The translations under genes and the position numbers were made by a program. The notes beneath the pieces are model-generated. The model was given only the letters and a program-made list of their open reading frames with translations. It had not been told where the DNA came from and did no database searches. 64,000 nt of DNA from an uncultured Clostridia bacterium (GTDB lineage: Bacteria; Bacillota; Clostridia; Christensenellales; CAG-917). Location of the stretch: contig CALVKQ010000006.1 of the NCBI GenBank assembly GCA_944332815.1, forward strand, positions 46,995 to 110,994. Reading direction: 5' to 3'. Below, in pieces: positions 1 through 9,172 of this stretch; the stretch's first letter is position 1, and the number at the start of each line of letters is the position of its first letter.

Positions 1-240
1 CCCAAGTGCGGCGGCGACGTCGTGAAAAAGACGAGCAGAGCCGGAAAGATATTCTACGGATGCGACAATTATCCCAAGTGCGATTTCACGTGCTGGGACC
101 TGCCTGCCCCCAAACTCTGTCCCGACTGCGGCGGCGCAATGCGCGTGTCCGGCAGGGGGGAGAAGAAGACATATGTCTGCATGAACAAGGCATGCGGACA
201 CCGTGAAGCGGCTCCTGCCGCCGACGGAGAGAACAAATGA
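1..240 (+). CDS. topA: DNA topoisomerase I, C-terminal zinc-ribbon fragment (5' truncated by window edge)
   Basis: The reading frame is open from base 1 and stops at 238-240, so only the last ~79 residues are visible. They contain two zinc-ribbon modules: a CGG motif followed by YGCDNYPKCDF, then LCPDCGG followed by CMNKACG. This is the usual C-terminal arrangement of bacterial type IA topoisomerases, which relax negative supercoils; the catalytic part lies upstream of the window. The stop overlaps the trmFO start (ATGA), and topA-trmFO-hslVU is a frequent Firmicutes order, which supports the call. An isolated zinc-ribbon protein cannot be formally excluded without upstream sequence. Confidence 0.85.
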   Translation, partial: PKCGGDVVKKTSRAGKIFYGCDNYPKCDFTCWDLPAPKLCPDCGGAMRVSGRGEKKTYVCMNKACGHREAAPAADGENK

Positions 241-1541
241 AAGACGCCGTGACCGTGGTCGGAGGCGGACTTGCGGGCTGCGAGGCGGCTTTGCAACTGT
301 GCGCGCGCGGCTTTGCGGTCAGGATGTACGAGATGCGTCCCGTCAGGACCACGGGCGCGCATACCACGGCAGGGCTCGCCGAACTGGTGTGTTCCAACTC
401 CTTAAAATCGGAGGCGGAGGAAACCGCATCGGGGACGCTGAAAGCGGAACTCGACGCGATGGGGTGCAGGCTGCTCGCCATAGCGCGTGAGTGCAGAGTC
501 CCTTCGGGCAGCGCGCTCGCCGTCGAGAGGGAGCGTTTCTCCCGTGAAGTCGAAAGAGCGCTTGCGGCGTATCCCGGGTTCGAACTCGTGCGCGAGGAAG
601 TCACAAAGCTCCCGAAAGGGCCTGCGGTGATAGCCACCGGACCGTTGACCTCCGATGCGCTCGCGGCGAGGCTTTCCGAACTTACGGGGGAGGAGAACCT
701 GCACTTTTACGACGCGATAGCTCCCATCGTGGAACTGTCTTCCGTGGACATGAGTCGTGCGTATTTCGGCGGAAGGTACGGAAGAGGGGAGGATTATCTC
801 AACCTCCCAATGGAGAAGGAGGAGTACGCGGCGTTCCGCGCGGAGCTGGTTTCGGCAAAGACGGTGCTGCTCCGCGACTTCGAAAAGAGGGAACTGTTCG
901 AGGGGTGTATGCCCATTGAAGAGATTGCAAAGAGAGGGGAGGACGCCATGCGCTTCGGTCCCCTCCGTCCCGTCGGACTGCGCGATCCGGCGACGGGAAA
1001 GGGCGCTTACGCCGTCGTACAGCTCCGCAGGGAGGACCTTGCAGGCGACTGCTGGAACCTGGTCGGATTTCAGACCAACCTGACTTTCGGCGAGCAGAAG
1101 AGGGTGTTCGGCATGATCCCGGCGCTCAGAGAGGCGGAATTTGTCCGCTACGGCGTCATGCACCGCAACACATATCTCAATTCATCGGGACTTCTTAATG
1201 CAAGTTTCAGGTTCGAGGGGGAGAATGTGTTGTACGCGGCAGGTCAGCTGACGGGCGTGGAAGGTTACGCGGAAAGCATAATGAGCGGACTGGTGGCAGG
1301 CGTGTCCCTGGCGCGCGAGCTGGAAGGCAAGCCCTCCGCCGTTGCGCCCGACACCACCGTTACGGGTGCGCTTTGTCGCTATGTGGCTGCCGCCGCAACG
1401 GGGTTCCAGCCCATGAACGCCAACTTCGGGCTGCTGCCCGAGGCGCACGGCGTAGGAAAAAAGGAACGTAAGCGGTTCTATCACGACCGCGCCGTCGCCG
1501 CCGTCAGGCGATTTGTCGCCGAAACGGGGTTCAACGAGTAA
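237..1541 (+). CDS. trmFO: Methylenetetrahydrofolate--tRNA-(uracil-5-)-methyltransferase TrmFO
   Basis: This 434-residue flavoprotein makes m5U54 in the tRNA T-loop using methylene-THF as carbon donor and FAD as reductant. An N-terminal dinucleotide-binding glycine motif (GGGLAG, residues 9-14) is present. The two catalytic cysteines known in the family are matched by C52 (in LAELVCSNSLKSE) and C224 (in LFEGCMPIEE). The C-terminal FAD motif reads YAAGQLTGVEGYAESIMSGL. Length is normal. The ATG overlaps the topA stop by 4 nt, implying translational coupling, and hslV follows after 69 nt. Confidence 0.97.
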   Translation: MKDAVTVVGGGLAGCEAALQLCARGFAVRMYEMRPVRTTGAHTTAGLAELVCSNSLKSEAEETASGTLKAELDAMGCRLLAIARECRVPSGSALAVERERFSREVERALAAYPGFELVREEVTKLPKGPAVIATGPLTSDALAARLSELTGEENLHFYDAIAPIVELSSVDMSRAYFGGRYGRGEDYLNLPMEKEEYAAFRAELVSAKTVLLRDFEKRELFEGCMPIEEIAKRGEDAMRFGPLRPVGLRDPATGKGAYAVVQLRREDLAGDCWNLVGFQTNLTFGEQKRVFGMIPALREAEFVRYGVMHRNTYLNSSGLLNASFRFEGENVLYAAGQLTGVEGYAESIMSGLVAGVSLARELEGKPSAVAPDTTVTGALCRYVAAAATGFQPMNANFGLLPEAHGVGKKERKRFYHDRAVAAVRRFVAETGFNE

Positions 1542-1610
1542 ATCATTTCGGTCCGCGAGGGGGGACCCAATTCAACCGCGGATCGTGCCGGCGATGCCGG
1601 CGGAGGTAAT

Positions 1611-2144
1611 ATGGAATTCAGAGGTACCACGATCTGTGCCGTCAAGCGCGGCGGAATGACCGCCATCGCAGGGGACGGTCAGGTCACGATGGGCGAGAGC
1701 GTCATCATGAAAGGCAACGCCGTCAAGGTGAAACGTATATACAACGACAAGGTGGTCATCGGTTTCGCCGGTTCGGTGTCCGACGCCTTTGCGCTCTCCG
1801 AAAAGTTTGAAGAAATGCTGCAAAAGTACAGCGGAAACCTTATGCGTTCCGCAGTCGAACTCGCGGAGCTTTGGAGGAGCGACAAGATGTACCGCAAGTT
1901 GGAGGCGCTGCTCATCGTGGCGGACGCGTCCTCCCTTTACATCGTGTCCGGGAGCGGCGAGGTCATCGAGCCCGAAAGCGGCATATGCGCCATAGGCAGC
2001 GGCGGAAACTACGCGCTTGCGGCGGCGCGCGCTCTTGCCGGAGCTACCGACCTGGACGCCAAAGAGATCGCCGTCCGCGCCCTTAAGATCGCGTCAGAGC
2101 TCTGCGTGTTCACCAACGACCATATCACGGTCGAAACGGTTTAA
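1611..2144 (+). CDS. hslV: ATP-dependent protease subunit HslV (ClpQ)
   Basis: This is the 177-residue threonine-type peptidase subunit that stacks with HslU to form the HslVU protease in the cytoplasm. The family signature [11 protein letters not shown]...[11 protein letters not shown] is at the N terminus. The start at 1611 follows a good ribosome site (GGAGGTAAT) and puts five residues (MEFRG) before the first Thr of the TT pair. Short N-terminal extensions are known in Firmicutes HslV/CodW, so either a short propeptide or different processing is expected. hslU starts 9 nt downstream, making a two-gene operon. Confidence 0.95.
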   Translation: MEFRGTTICAVKRGGMTAIAGDGQVTMGESVIMKGNAVKVKRIYNDKVVIGFAGSVSDAFALSEKFEEMLQKYSGNLMRSAVELAELWRSDKMYRKLEALLIVADASSLYIVSGSGEVIEPESGICAIGSGGNYALAAARALAGATDLDAKEIAVRALKIASELCVFTNDHITVETV

Positions 2145-2153
2145 GGAGGGAAT

Positions 2154-3473
2154 ATGGAACTCACCCCCAAACAGATAGTCAAGGAACTGGACAGATATAT
2201 CATAGGTCAGCAGGACGCGAAGATAGCGGTCGCGATCGCGTTGCGAAACCGTTACAGGCGCAGCCGTCTGCCCGAGGAGATGAGAGAGGAGATAACCCCC
2301 AAGAACATCCTCATGAAGGGGCCCACCGGCGTGGGTAAGACGGAGATCGCGAGAAGGCTCGCAAAGCTCGTGCGCGCGCCTTTCGTCAAGGTGGAAGCCA
2401 CCAAGTTCACGGAAGTTGGTTATGTGGGCAGGGATGTCGAGAGCATCATCCGCGACCTCGTGGAAGTGTCCATCCGTATGGTCAAGGACGAAAAGTTCAA
2501 AGAGGTCATGCCGCGCGCTACGGAGATCGCGGAAAACAGGCTGGTGGACATCATCCTGCCCATACGCAAAAAGGCGAGCACGGAGGATAAGTCCGACGCG
2601 CAGCTCAAAGAGGAACTGCTCAGCGAGATAAGAGCCGGACATCTGGACGGCATCACCATCGAGCTGGAAATAAAACAACAGCCCAAGCCCATACAGCTTT
2701 CTCCCGGCAACGCGCCCGGCAACGAGATAGACCTGGGCAGCATCTTCGGCGGAATGATGGGCGGCAGGACCAAGAAACGCAAACTCACCGTCAAGCAGGC
2801 GATGGACTTCATCGTCAATCAGGAGGCGGAAAAGATGGTGGATCAGGACGCCATCACCTCCGAAGCGCTCGCAAGGGCGGAGCAGGACGGCGTGGTGTTC
2901 CTGGACGAGATAGACAAAGTGGCGGCGCGCGCAGGCAGAGATCAGGGGCACGACGTGTCCAGAGAGGGCGTGCAGCGCGATATCCTCCCCATCGTCGAAG
3001 GCAGCACCGTGCAGACCAAGTACGGCTCCATCCGCACCGACTTTATCCTCTTCATCGCGGCAGGCGCCTTCCATATGTCCAAGATGGAGGACCTCATCCC
3101 CGAGTTGCAGGGGCGCTTCCCCATCAGGGTGGAACTGGACAATCTCACGGAAGAGGATTTCGTCAAGATACTCACCGAGCCCGACAACGCCGTGCTCAAA
3201 CAGTACAAAGCGTTGCTCGGCGTGGACGGAGTGACGCTGGATTTCAGCGAGGAAGCCATCCGCGAGATAGCGCGCACCGCGTTTTACGAGAACGAGAACA
3301 GCGAAAACCTGGGCGCACGCCGTCTGCACGCCGTGTTGGAGCACCTGCTCAAAGACGTGCTCTACGAGGCGGACGACAACGAAACCAAGGAGATACACAT
3401 TGACAAGGATTACGTCACGGCGCACCTTGCCACATCTCTCCGCGCCGCTTCGCTGAAAAAGTATATTTTGTAA
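2154..3473 (+). CDS. hslU: HslU ATPase subunit of the HslVU protease
   Basis: This 439-residue AAA+ unfoldase feeds substrates to HslV. Walker A is GPTGVGKT (residues 56-63) and Walker B FLDEID is at 249-254, preceded by the characteristic RAEQDGVV. The I-domain insertion lies roughly between residues 110 and 230, and the sensor region GRFPIRVEL and C-terminal NLGARRLH are present. The protein ends in the hydrophobic tail KKYIL, matching the known role of the HslU C terminus in docking into HslV. The start has GGAGGGAAT upstream. It probably shares transcription with hslV. Confidence 0.97.
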   Translation: MELTPKQIVKELDRYIIGQQDAKIAVAIALRNRYRRSRLPEEMREEITPKNILMKGPTGVGKTEIARRLAKLVRAPFVKVEATKFTEVGYVGRDVESIIRDLVEVSIRMVKDEKFKEVMPRATEIAENRLVDIILPIRKKASTEDKSDAQLKEELLSEIRAGHLDGITIELEIKQQPKPIQLSPGNAPGNEIDLGSIFGGMMGGRTKKRKLTVKQAMDFIVNQEAEKMVDQDAITSEALARAEQDGVVFLDEIDKVAARAGRDQGHDVSREGVQRDILPIVEGSTVQTKYGSIRTDFILFIAAGAFHMSKMEDLIPELQGRFPIRVELDNLTEEDFVKILTEPDNAVLKQYKALLGVDGVTLDFSEEAIREIARTAFYENENSENLGARRLHAVLEHLLKDVLYEADDNETKEIHIDKDYVTAHLATSLRAASLKKYIL

Positions 3474-3487
3474 AATAACGCAGAAAC

Positions 3488-3524
3488 CACGGTTTATCCG
3501 CACAAAACTTGCGGATAAACCGTG
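3488..3524 (+). other. Perfect 14-bp-stem hairpin between hslU and hisS
   Basis: CACGGTTTATCCGC is followed after a short 9-nt loop by its exact reverse complement. No T-run follows on the + strand, so it is not a textbook intrinsic terminator. It lies 15 nt after the hslU stop and 43 nt before hisS, and could stabilise the hslVU transcript 3' end or act as a weak or Rho-assisted terminator. Confidence 0.7.
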
Positions 3525-3566
3525 CGTATGGCAGAACGGGGGAGGGAGGTCCCCCACGGAGGATAT

Positions 3567-4817
3567 ATGATACCCATTCCGAAAGGCACCAAGGATATGC
3601 TGCCGCAGGACGCCTACAAGTGGCATTACGTCGAGAGCAAGGCGCGTGAAGTCGCCTCTCTTTTCGGCTTTCGCGAGATACGCACGCCCATGTTCGAACA
3701 CACCGAACTCTTCACGCGCGGCGTGGGCGAAACCACGGATATAGTCACCAAGGAAATGTACACTTTCCTCGACAAGGGTGGCAGGAGCATGACCCTGCGC
3801 CCGGAGGGGACGGCAGGCGTCGCCAGGGCGTTCATCGAAAACGGGCTGGCACAACAGACGCTGCCCATGAAGGCGTATTATCTTGCGTCCGTGTTCCGCT
3901 ACGAGCGTCCGCAGAACGGCAGACTGCGCGAGCACCATCAGTTCGGCGTGGAGCTTTACGGCAGCGAGTCGCCCTCCGCGGACGCGGAAGTCATCGCGCT
4001 TGCGGACGCCTTCCTGCGCTCCGTCGGGTTGAGTTCTCTGACACTCAACATCAACAGTATCGGATGCAGAGAGTGCCGTGCGAAGTATAACGCCGCGCTC
4101 AAAGAGTATATCGGCGCCAATCTCGCCGGTATGTGCGCGCAGTGCCGCGACCGCTTCGACCGCAATCCTTTGCGCATCCTCGATTGCAAGGAGGAAAAGT
4201 GCCGCGTCATCACCGCCGGCGCGCCCAAGATAACCGACTTTTTGTGCGAGGACTGCCGGGCGCATTTCGAAGGGGTGCAGAAGCAGCTTTCGCGCCAGGG
4301 CATCGCGTTTTCCGTCAATCCGTCCATAGTGCGCGGACTGGATTATTACACTCGCACGGTGTTCGAGTTCGTGTCCGAGGATATAGGCGCGCAGGGCACC
4401 GTCTGCGGAGGGGGCAGATACAACCATCTGGTGGAGGAGGTGGGCGGCAAACCCACGCCTGCCGTCGGTTTCGGTTTGGGGCTGGAAAGGCTCATCATGG
4501 TGCTGGAAAATACGGACGCTCTGAAAGCGCAGCCCGAGCGCACGGACGTGTATCTTGCCGCGCTCGGAGATAGGGCTGCGGAGTATGTGCCCGTGCTTGC
4601 CGCATCTCTTCGCGCCGAGGGCGTGAAGACGGAGTTCGACCTCATGGGCAGAGGGCTCAAAGCGCAGATGAAGTACGCCGACAAGTGCGACGCGCGTTTC
4701 ACCGTCGTGATAGGCGACAACGAGCTGGACAGGGGAGCCGCGGCGCTCAAAGACATGGCGAGCGGCGAGAGCGCGGAGTGCGCTTTCAGGGATATCGCCG
4801 CAAAGGTGAAAGCATGA
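3567..4817 (+). CDS. hisS: Histidyl-tRNA synthetase
   Basis: This is a class II aminoacyl-tRNA synthetase of 416 residues. The N-terminal PKGTKDMLP is typical of HisRS. Motif 2 is in the segment SVFRYERPQNGRLREHHQFGVE, the histidine-binding motif is GLDYYTRTVFE, and motif 3 is AVGFGLGLERL. The C-terminal anticodon-binding domain follows. The start at 3567 is chosen over an upstream in-frame ATG because of GGAGGATAT and the conserved N terminus. The stop overlaps the next gene (ATGA). No T-box leader is seen upstream. Confidence 0.96.
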   Translation: MIPIPKGTKDMLPQDAYKWHYVESKAREVASLFGFREIRTPMFEHTELFTRGVGETTDIVTKEMYTFLDKGGRSMTLRPEGTAGVARAFIENGLAQQTLPMKAYYLASVFRYERPQNGRLREHHQFGVELYGSESPSADAEVIALADAFLRSVGLSSLTLNINSIGCRECRAKYNAALKEYIGANLAGMCAQCRDRFDRNPLRILDCKEEKCRVITAGAPKITDFLCEDCRAHFEGVQKQLSRQGIAFSVNPSIVRGLDYYTRTVFEFVSEDIGAQGTVCGGGRYNHLVEEVGGKPTPAVGFGLGLERLIMVLENTDALKAQPERTDVYLAALGDRAAEYVPVLAASLRAEGVKTEFDLMGRGLKAQMKYADKCDARFTVVIGDNELDRGAAALKDMASGESAECAFRDIAAKVKA

Positions 4818-5269
4818 CCGAGAGGGGAGTCGTCACCAAAGTCAAGGGCGGACGCGCCACGGTGGAGTTCGACCGCAAGAGCGCTTGCGACAGCTGCCAT
4901 ATGTGCGCCGTCACCAAGGACGGGATGAAGGTGAAGATCGTCATCGAGAACAGCCTCAACGCCTGCGTCGGCGATGTGGTGAGCGTGAGCATGGGGGAGC
5001 GGTTTGTGTTGACAGCCGCGCTCATCGTGTATATAATACCCCTTGTACTTGTCGGATTGGGAGTGGGGGTCGGATCCCTGCTTTCGGAGCTTGCCCAGGT
5101 GCTGCTCGCCGTCGGCGGATTGATCATCGGCTTTGTCATCGCTTTTTTGCTCGATCGGTTCGTCATACGCAAACGCAAAGGTTTCGCTCCCCGGATGACA
5201 GAAATATGTGCCCCTGCCGCAGTGCTTACGGGCGATGCCGCAAGGGATACGGACGCGCCGACGGCGTAA
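4814..5269 (+). CDS. RseC/MucC-like (SoxR-reducing system) membrane protein
   Basis: A 151-residue protein with the RseC/MucC layout: a soluble N-terminal module with a cysteine cluster (CDSCHMC, about residues 24-30), then two hydrophobic helices (about 65-85 and 90-115) ending at a positively charged RKRKG. Related proteins associate with redox (Rnf/Rsx/SoxR-reducing) systems, where the cysteines are thought to bind a cluster. The substrate here is unknown. The ATG overlaps the hisS stop, so it is co-translated with hisS. The C-terminal ~30 residues are low complexity. Confidence 0.75.
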   Translation: MTERGVVTKVKGGRATVEFDRKSACDSCHMCAVTKDGMKVKIVIENSLNACVGDVVSVSMGERFVLTAALIVYIIPLVLVGLGVGVGSLLSELAQVLLAVGGLIIGFVIAFLLDRFVIRKRKGFAPRMTEICAPAAVLTGDAARDTDAPTA

Positions 5270-5339
5270 AACGGTCGGGATGCGCGCATTTTGCGCAAAG
5301 CAAGAAAAACTCGCGGCGAAAGCCGAAAGGAGAAATAAA

Positions 5340-5663
5340 ATGAGTGCAAATTGTTTGGTTTTGACCGAGGAAAATTTTGACAGCGTCATATCTTCCAACG
5401 ATGTCGTGTTGGTGGATTTCTGGGCGAGCTGGTGCGGCCCCTGCAAGATGCTCATCCCCACCGTGGAAGCGGTCGCGGACGAGTATGCCGGAAGAGCCGC
5501 CGTGGGCAAAGTCAACGTGGACGACTGCCCGGCGCTTGCCGAAAAGTTCGAGATAATGAACATCCCGGCGCTCTTCGTCTTCAAATCCGGCAAGATGGTG
5601 GAAAAAATGGTCGGTCTGCGTCAGAAAGCAGCGCTGGAAGCCGCCATCGACAAATATCTGTAA
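5340..5663 (+). CDS. trxA: Thioredoxin
   Basis: This is a 107-residue thioredoxin with the active site WCGPC at residues 31-35 and the cis-proline segment NIPALFVFKSG. It is the cytoplasmic thiol-disulfide oxidoreductase, normally kept reduced by thioredoxin reductase. AAAGGAGAAATAAA precedes the ATG. It is 70 nt downstream of the RseC-like redox gene and is followed by a strong terminator, so it ends this transcription unit. Confidence 0.95.
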   Translation: MSANCLVLTEENFDSVISSNDVVLVDFWASWCGPCKMLIPTVEAVADEYAGRAAVGKVNVDDCPALAEKFEIMNIPALFVFKSGKMVEKMVGLRQKAALEAAIDKYL

Positions 5664-5669
5664 AAGTCT

Positions 5670-5698
5670 CGCCCACGAAAAGTGGGCTTGCTTTTTTC
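5670..5698 (+). terminator. Intrinsic terminator after trxA
   Basis: GCCCAC, an AAAA-centred loop and GTGGGC are followed by TTGCTTTTTT. It lies 7 nt after the trxA stop and before the independently started glyA. Confidence 0.85.
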
Positions 5699-5758
5699 TC
5701 GGTTGCGGTGCAGACGACCGCTGCCGAGCGTAAATTCGGAACACGATAAGGAGAACAC

Positions 5759-7015
5759 ATGGTCGACCTCAAAAGCATCAAGGCAGTTGACCCCGAACTG
5801 TACGATTCCATGGTGGAGGAACTCCGCCGTCAGCAGCACAATCTCGAACTCATCGCCAGCGAAAACATAGTGTCACCGGCAGTCATGGCGGCGGCAGGCA
5901 GCTTTTACACCAACAAGTACGCGGAAGGTTATCCCCGTAAGCGTTATTACGGCGGCTGTCAGTTCGTCGATCGCGCGGAGGAACTCGCGATAGAGCGCGC
6001 CAAGGAGCTTTTCGGCGTCAAATACGTCAACGTGCAGGCGCACAGCGGCTCAAACGCCAACTTTGCCGTGTATTACGCGGTGCTCAGCCCCGGCGACACC
6101 GTGCTCGGGATGTCCCTTTCCGAGGGCGGTCACCTGACCCACGGTTCCCCCGTCAACCTCAGCGGCAAACTCTTCAAGTTCGTGTCCTACGGGCTGGACC
6201 CCGAAACGGGCAGGATAGACTTTGATGACGTACGCAAAAAGGCGTTGGAGTACCGTCCCAAACTCATCGTCGCCGGCGCGTCGGCGTATGCCAGGACGAT
6301 AGAGTTCGACAAGTTCAAAGCCATTGCGGACGAAGTGGGCGCCTACTTCATGGTGGACATCGCGCACATCGCCGGTTTGGTGGCGGCAGGGCTTCATCCC
6401 TCTCCCGTGCCGTATGCGGATTTCGTGACTTCCACCACGCACAAGACCCTGCGCGGACCGCGCGGCGGACTTATCATGACCAACAACGAGGAGCTCGCCA
6501 AGCTCATCGACAAGACCATATTCCCCGGTTCGCAGGGCGGCCCTCTCATGCACATCATCGCAGCAAAAGCGGTGGCGTTCAAAGAGGCGCTTGCTCCCGA
6601 GTTCAAGGAGTATCAGAAGCAGGTCGTCGCAAACGCAAAGGCGCTTTCGGAAACCCTGTTGGCGGAGGGCGTCAATTTGGTAAGCGGCGGTACGGATAAC
6701 CACCTCATGCTCCTCAACCTCGTGGGGACGGGAGTTACGGGCAAACAGCTGGAAAAATGGCTGGACGAGGCGCATATCACCGTCAACAAGAACGCCGTGC
6801 CCAACGACCCCGAGAAGCCTTTCGTCACCAGCGGCGTCAGGATAGGCACCCCGGCAGTCACCACTCGCGGCATGAAAGAGGCGGAGATGAAAGTGATAGG
6901 CGGTTGCATCGCGGACGTCATCAAGCGCGGCGAGGCAGCCATCCCCGAAGTGACGGAGAAGGTGCTCGCGCTTTGTGCGGCGCATCCTCTCTACGAAAAC
7001 GACGTTATCTTTTAA
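5759..7015 (+). CDS. glyA: Serine hydroxymethyltransferase
   Basis: This 418-residue PLP enzyme interconverts serine and glycine with tetrahydrofolate and is the main source of one-carbon units, including the methylene-THF used by TrmFO in the same window. Diagnostic segments are [36 protein letters not shown] and the PLP-lysine motif [23 protein letters not shown] precedes the ATG. It is monocistronic between the trxA terminator and its own. Confidence 0.97.
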   Translation: MVDLKSIKAVDPELYDSMVEELRRQQHNLELIASENIVSPAVMAAAGSFYTNKYAEGYPRKRYYGGCQFVDRAEELAIERAKELFGVKYVNVQAHSGSNANFAVYYAVLSPGDTVLGMSLSEGGHLTHGSPVNLSGKLFKFVSYGLDPETGRIDFDDVRKKALEYRPKLIVAGASAYARTIEFDKFKAIADEVGAYFMVDIAHIAGLVAAGLHPSPVPYADFVTSTTHKTLRGPRGGLIMTNNEELAKLIDKTIFPGSQGGPLMHIIAAKAVAFKEALAPEFKEYQKQVVANAKALSETLLAEGVNLVSGGTDNHLMLLNLVGTGVTGKQLEKWLDEAHITVNKNAVPNDPEKPFVTSGVRIGTPAVTTRGMKEAEMKVIGGCIADVIKRGEAAIPEVTEKVLALCAAHPLYENDVIF

Positions 7016-7054
7016 GCTCTCAAAACTTACCGGAAAATAACACGCATATGACCG

Positions 7055-7085
7055 AAAGCCGCGCGATAAAGCGCGGCTTTCGTTT
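7055..7085 (+). terminator. Intrinsic terminator after glyA
   Basis: AAAGCCGCGC and GCGCGGCTTT flank a 6-nt loop and are followed by CGTTT. It is nearly symmetric, so it may also act on the minus strand. Confidence 0.75.
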
Positions 7086-7222
7086 AGGGCGTAAGAGCAT
7101 TTATATCCGCTTGATCGGAACGGAAGCGGAAGGCTCTCCCGAAATTTTGCTGCGCGCGCCGAGCGTGGGTGCGCCCGATCAGCCTTGGCGCGGTCTGCCG
7201 CCGCGATCATCCTCAAAAATAC

Positions 7223-7591
7223 TTACACGCGTTTTCTCACTCTCCACAGCGTTTCCATAAATGAGCGCACCTCCGCGCCGGCGAACGCTATCCCCACGAA
7301 GGGCGTTTCGGCATATCGTCGCACGGGAGGGGCTTCCGGCATAGGTGTGGGCGCGGCTTCGGGCGCGGCGGAGGGTGCGGACATGCCTCCTTTCATCATT
7401 CCCATGAGGAGTGGGAGCATATCGGCGAGCCCTCGTCCTCCCGTCTTTTGACCGTCGTCTGCGGAAGGAGGGGGCGTTCTGTTTTTCAGCATCTCCGCGA
7501 TCAAAGGCAGCATATTCGTCGAGCCCGTTTCGCGGTTTTTGCCGCCCAGGACGGACATCAGCATCATAAGCGTGTTCAGATCCGCGTTCAT
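7223..7591 (-). CDS. Small methionine-rich protein of unknown function
   Basis: This 122-residue minus-strand gene starts at 7591, with GTGAGGTGG before the ATG; the track's longer upstream extension is unlikely. Two similar methionine/leucine-rich stretches, NTLMMLMSVLGG (N-terminal) and MLPLLMGMMKGG (central), are separated by a Pro/Ser/Asp linker. A Pro/Ala-rich segment and a short C-terminal domain (ETPFVGIAFAGAEVRSFMETLWRVRK) follow. No signal peptide or clear transmembrane helix is seen. It diverges from the 83-residue gene at 7754. I do not recognise the family. Confidence 0.6.
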   Translation of the reverse strand: MNADLNTLMMLMSVLGGKNRETGSTNMLPLIAEMLKNRTPPPSADDGQKTGGRGLADMLPLLMGMMKGGMSAPSAAPEAAPTPMPEAPPVRRYAETPFVGIAFAGAEVRSFMETLWRVRKRV

Positions 7592-7753
7592 AACCACCTC
7601 ACGCACCAATATATGCCGCAGCGTCCTCTTTCGCTCCGCATAAAAGATATATTTGCGGTGCCTTTCGAAGTGTTTGCCTGTGACCGCGCACGTGCGTTTT
7701 GTCGTGGCTTCCTGAACGGCACGCGGCATATTATGGTCGTGACGGAGGTGGCA

Positions 7754-8005
7754 ATGGATAATTACGGCATGAGAGGCGGATGGCAGGGTCAGGACGCGGA
7801 AAACGAACTAAGACGCAGAGCGGCGGAGTATTCCTCCATGAGCCGCGGCGCGCTGGAAAGCGAACTGGCACGGGAGGCGGCGCGGCTTCGCGCGGAGGGG
7901 ATGCTGGACATAGGACAGCTCACGGCGTTCATGAACGCGGCGGCGCCGTATATGAGTGCGGAACAGCTCAAACGTATGCGCGAACTGATCGACTCGTTGA
8001 GGTGA
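7754..8005 (+). CDS. Small helical protein of unknown function
   Basis: An 83-residue protein, charged and probably all-helical (AENELRRRAAEYSSMSRGALESELAREAARLR...AEQLKRMRELIDSL). The start is supported by GGAGGTGGCA immediately upstream. The stop precedes the subtilase ATG by 2 nt, so the two are almost certainly co-translated. A regulator, inhibitor or chaperone of the protease is possible but is inference from position only. Confidence 0.65.
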   Translation: MDNYGMRGGWQGQDAENELRRRAAEYSSMSRGALESELAREAARLRAEGMLDIGQLTAFMNAAAPYMSAEQLKRMRELIDSLR

Positions 8006-8007
8006 GC

Positions 8008-9081
8008 ATGGACAAGCTGGATAAGACCTTGGTCAGCACGCTGGCTGCGGAAGGCAATGCGCTTGCGGTGGTGAGAGTGCGCAATGCGTGGCAGCTGGAC
8101 AGGATAGAAAGGCATTTTGAAGTGCTGGCACGTTTTCCGTTCATCAATTCCGTCGGGCTGCGCTGCGACGGACGCGAAGCGACAAGGCTGGCTGCCATGC
8201 AGGAGGTGGTGTCCGTCACCGCGCAAAGCCGCGTCAGGGCTCTGGATGTGGGAGGAAACGGGCTGCCGACGGGCGCGGAATGCTTTTCCGCACCTGGCGC
8301 AGGCAGGCTGACTGGGCGCGGAGTGCGCCTTTGCGTTATGGACACGGGAGTTTCCCCCCACACTGACGTCAGCGTGCCGCGCGACAGGATCGTGGAGTTT
8401 CACGATATGGTGACAGGCGACGAGTTCCCGTACGACGACAACGGACACGGCACTTTCGTGACGGGGGTCGCGGCAGGGGGCGGCGTGTTGTCGGGCGGTC
8501 GGGTGCTGGGCGTCGCGCCGCGCGCGGAGATAGTCGCCGTCAAAGTGATAGGCGCGTCGGGCGAAACGGGAGCGTTCACCATCCTTGAAGGGATGCAATG
8601 GCTTTTCGATAACTTCCGCAGGCTGAACGTCAAAGTCGTGTGCATGAGTTTCGGTGCGGAACCGCTCGCGTCCGCAGACCCTTTGAAGCTGGGCGCGGAA
8701 ATGTTGTCCAGAAGCGGCATCACCGTGGTGTGCGCGTCGGGAAACAGCGGCGTCGGACACCTCAAATCCCCGGGGATAAGCGGCGAAGTCATCACCGTGG
8801 GCGCGGTGGACGAAGACTCGAAAGTGGCTGAGTTCAGTTCGTCGGGGGTGTATCAGGGGGTGTACCGTCCGGATGTGTGCGCGCCGGGGGTCGCCGTCAA
8901 AGGCTTGGACGCCGGCGGAACGTACGCGTTGATGAGCGGAACGTCGGTGTCCGCGCCTTATGTCGCAGGGGCGTGTTGCCTGTTGCACGAAAAGTATCGC
9001 GCTCTGTCGCCGCGTGAGGCAAAGCGCATGATAATAGCATCCGCACGCGTGACCGACGGGGTGCGTGTTTTCAGACTGTGA
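8008..9081 (+). CDS. S8 family (subtilisin-like) serine protease, apparently cytosolic
   Basis: A 357-residue subtilase. The catalytic triad is visible as D112 (VMDTGVS), H147 (DDNGHGTF) and S313 (SGTSVSAPYVAG), with the oxyanion asparagine N246 in CASGNSG. The first ~75 residues resemble an inhibitor-like propeptide region, but there is no signal peptide. That resembles intracellular subtilases (AprX/IspA type) more than secreted ones. It is directly downstream of, and coupled to, the small helical protein. Its substrate is unknown. Confidence 0.88.
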   Translation: MDKLDKTLVSTLAAEGNALAVVRVRNAWQLDRIERHFEVLARFPFINSVGLRCDGREATRLAAMQEVVSVTAQSRVRALDVGGNGLPTGAECFSAPGAGRLTGRGVRLCVMDTGVSPHTDVSVPRDRIVEFHDMVTGDEFPYDDNGHGTFVTGVAAGGGVLSGGRVLGVAPRAEIVAVKVIGASGETGAFTILEGMQWLFDNFRRLNVKVVCMSFGAEPLASADPLKLGAEMLSRSGITVVCASGNSGVGHLKSPGISGEVITVGAVDEDSKVAEFSSSGVYQGVYRPDVCAPGVAVKGLDAGGTYALMSGTSVSAPYVAGACCLLHEKYRALSPREAKRMIIASARVTDGVRVFRL

Positions 9082-9172
9082 GCCTGCGGCAGCGGAAAAC
9101 CGCGCCCTGTCGCGGACGGCTCGGGAAAATAGTTAAAACACTTGCCGGCATCCGCTTTATAGCGACGGAGGT

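Noticed and set aside
2094..4427. 777-residue open frame on the minus strand
   Set aside because: It lies antisense to hslU and hisS, whose motifs are unmistakable. High-GC third positions keep the reverse frame open; no ribosome site or domain is present.
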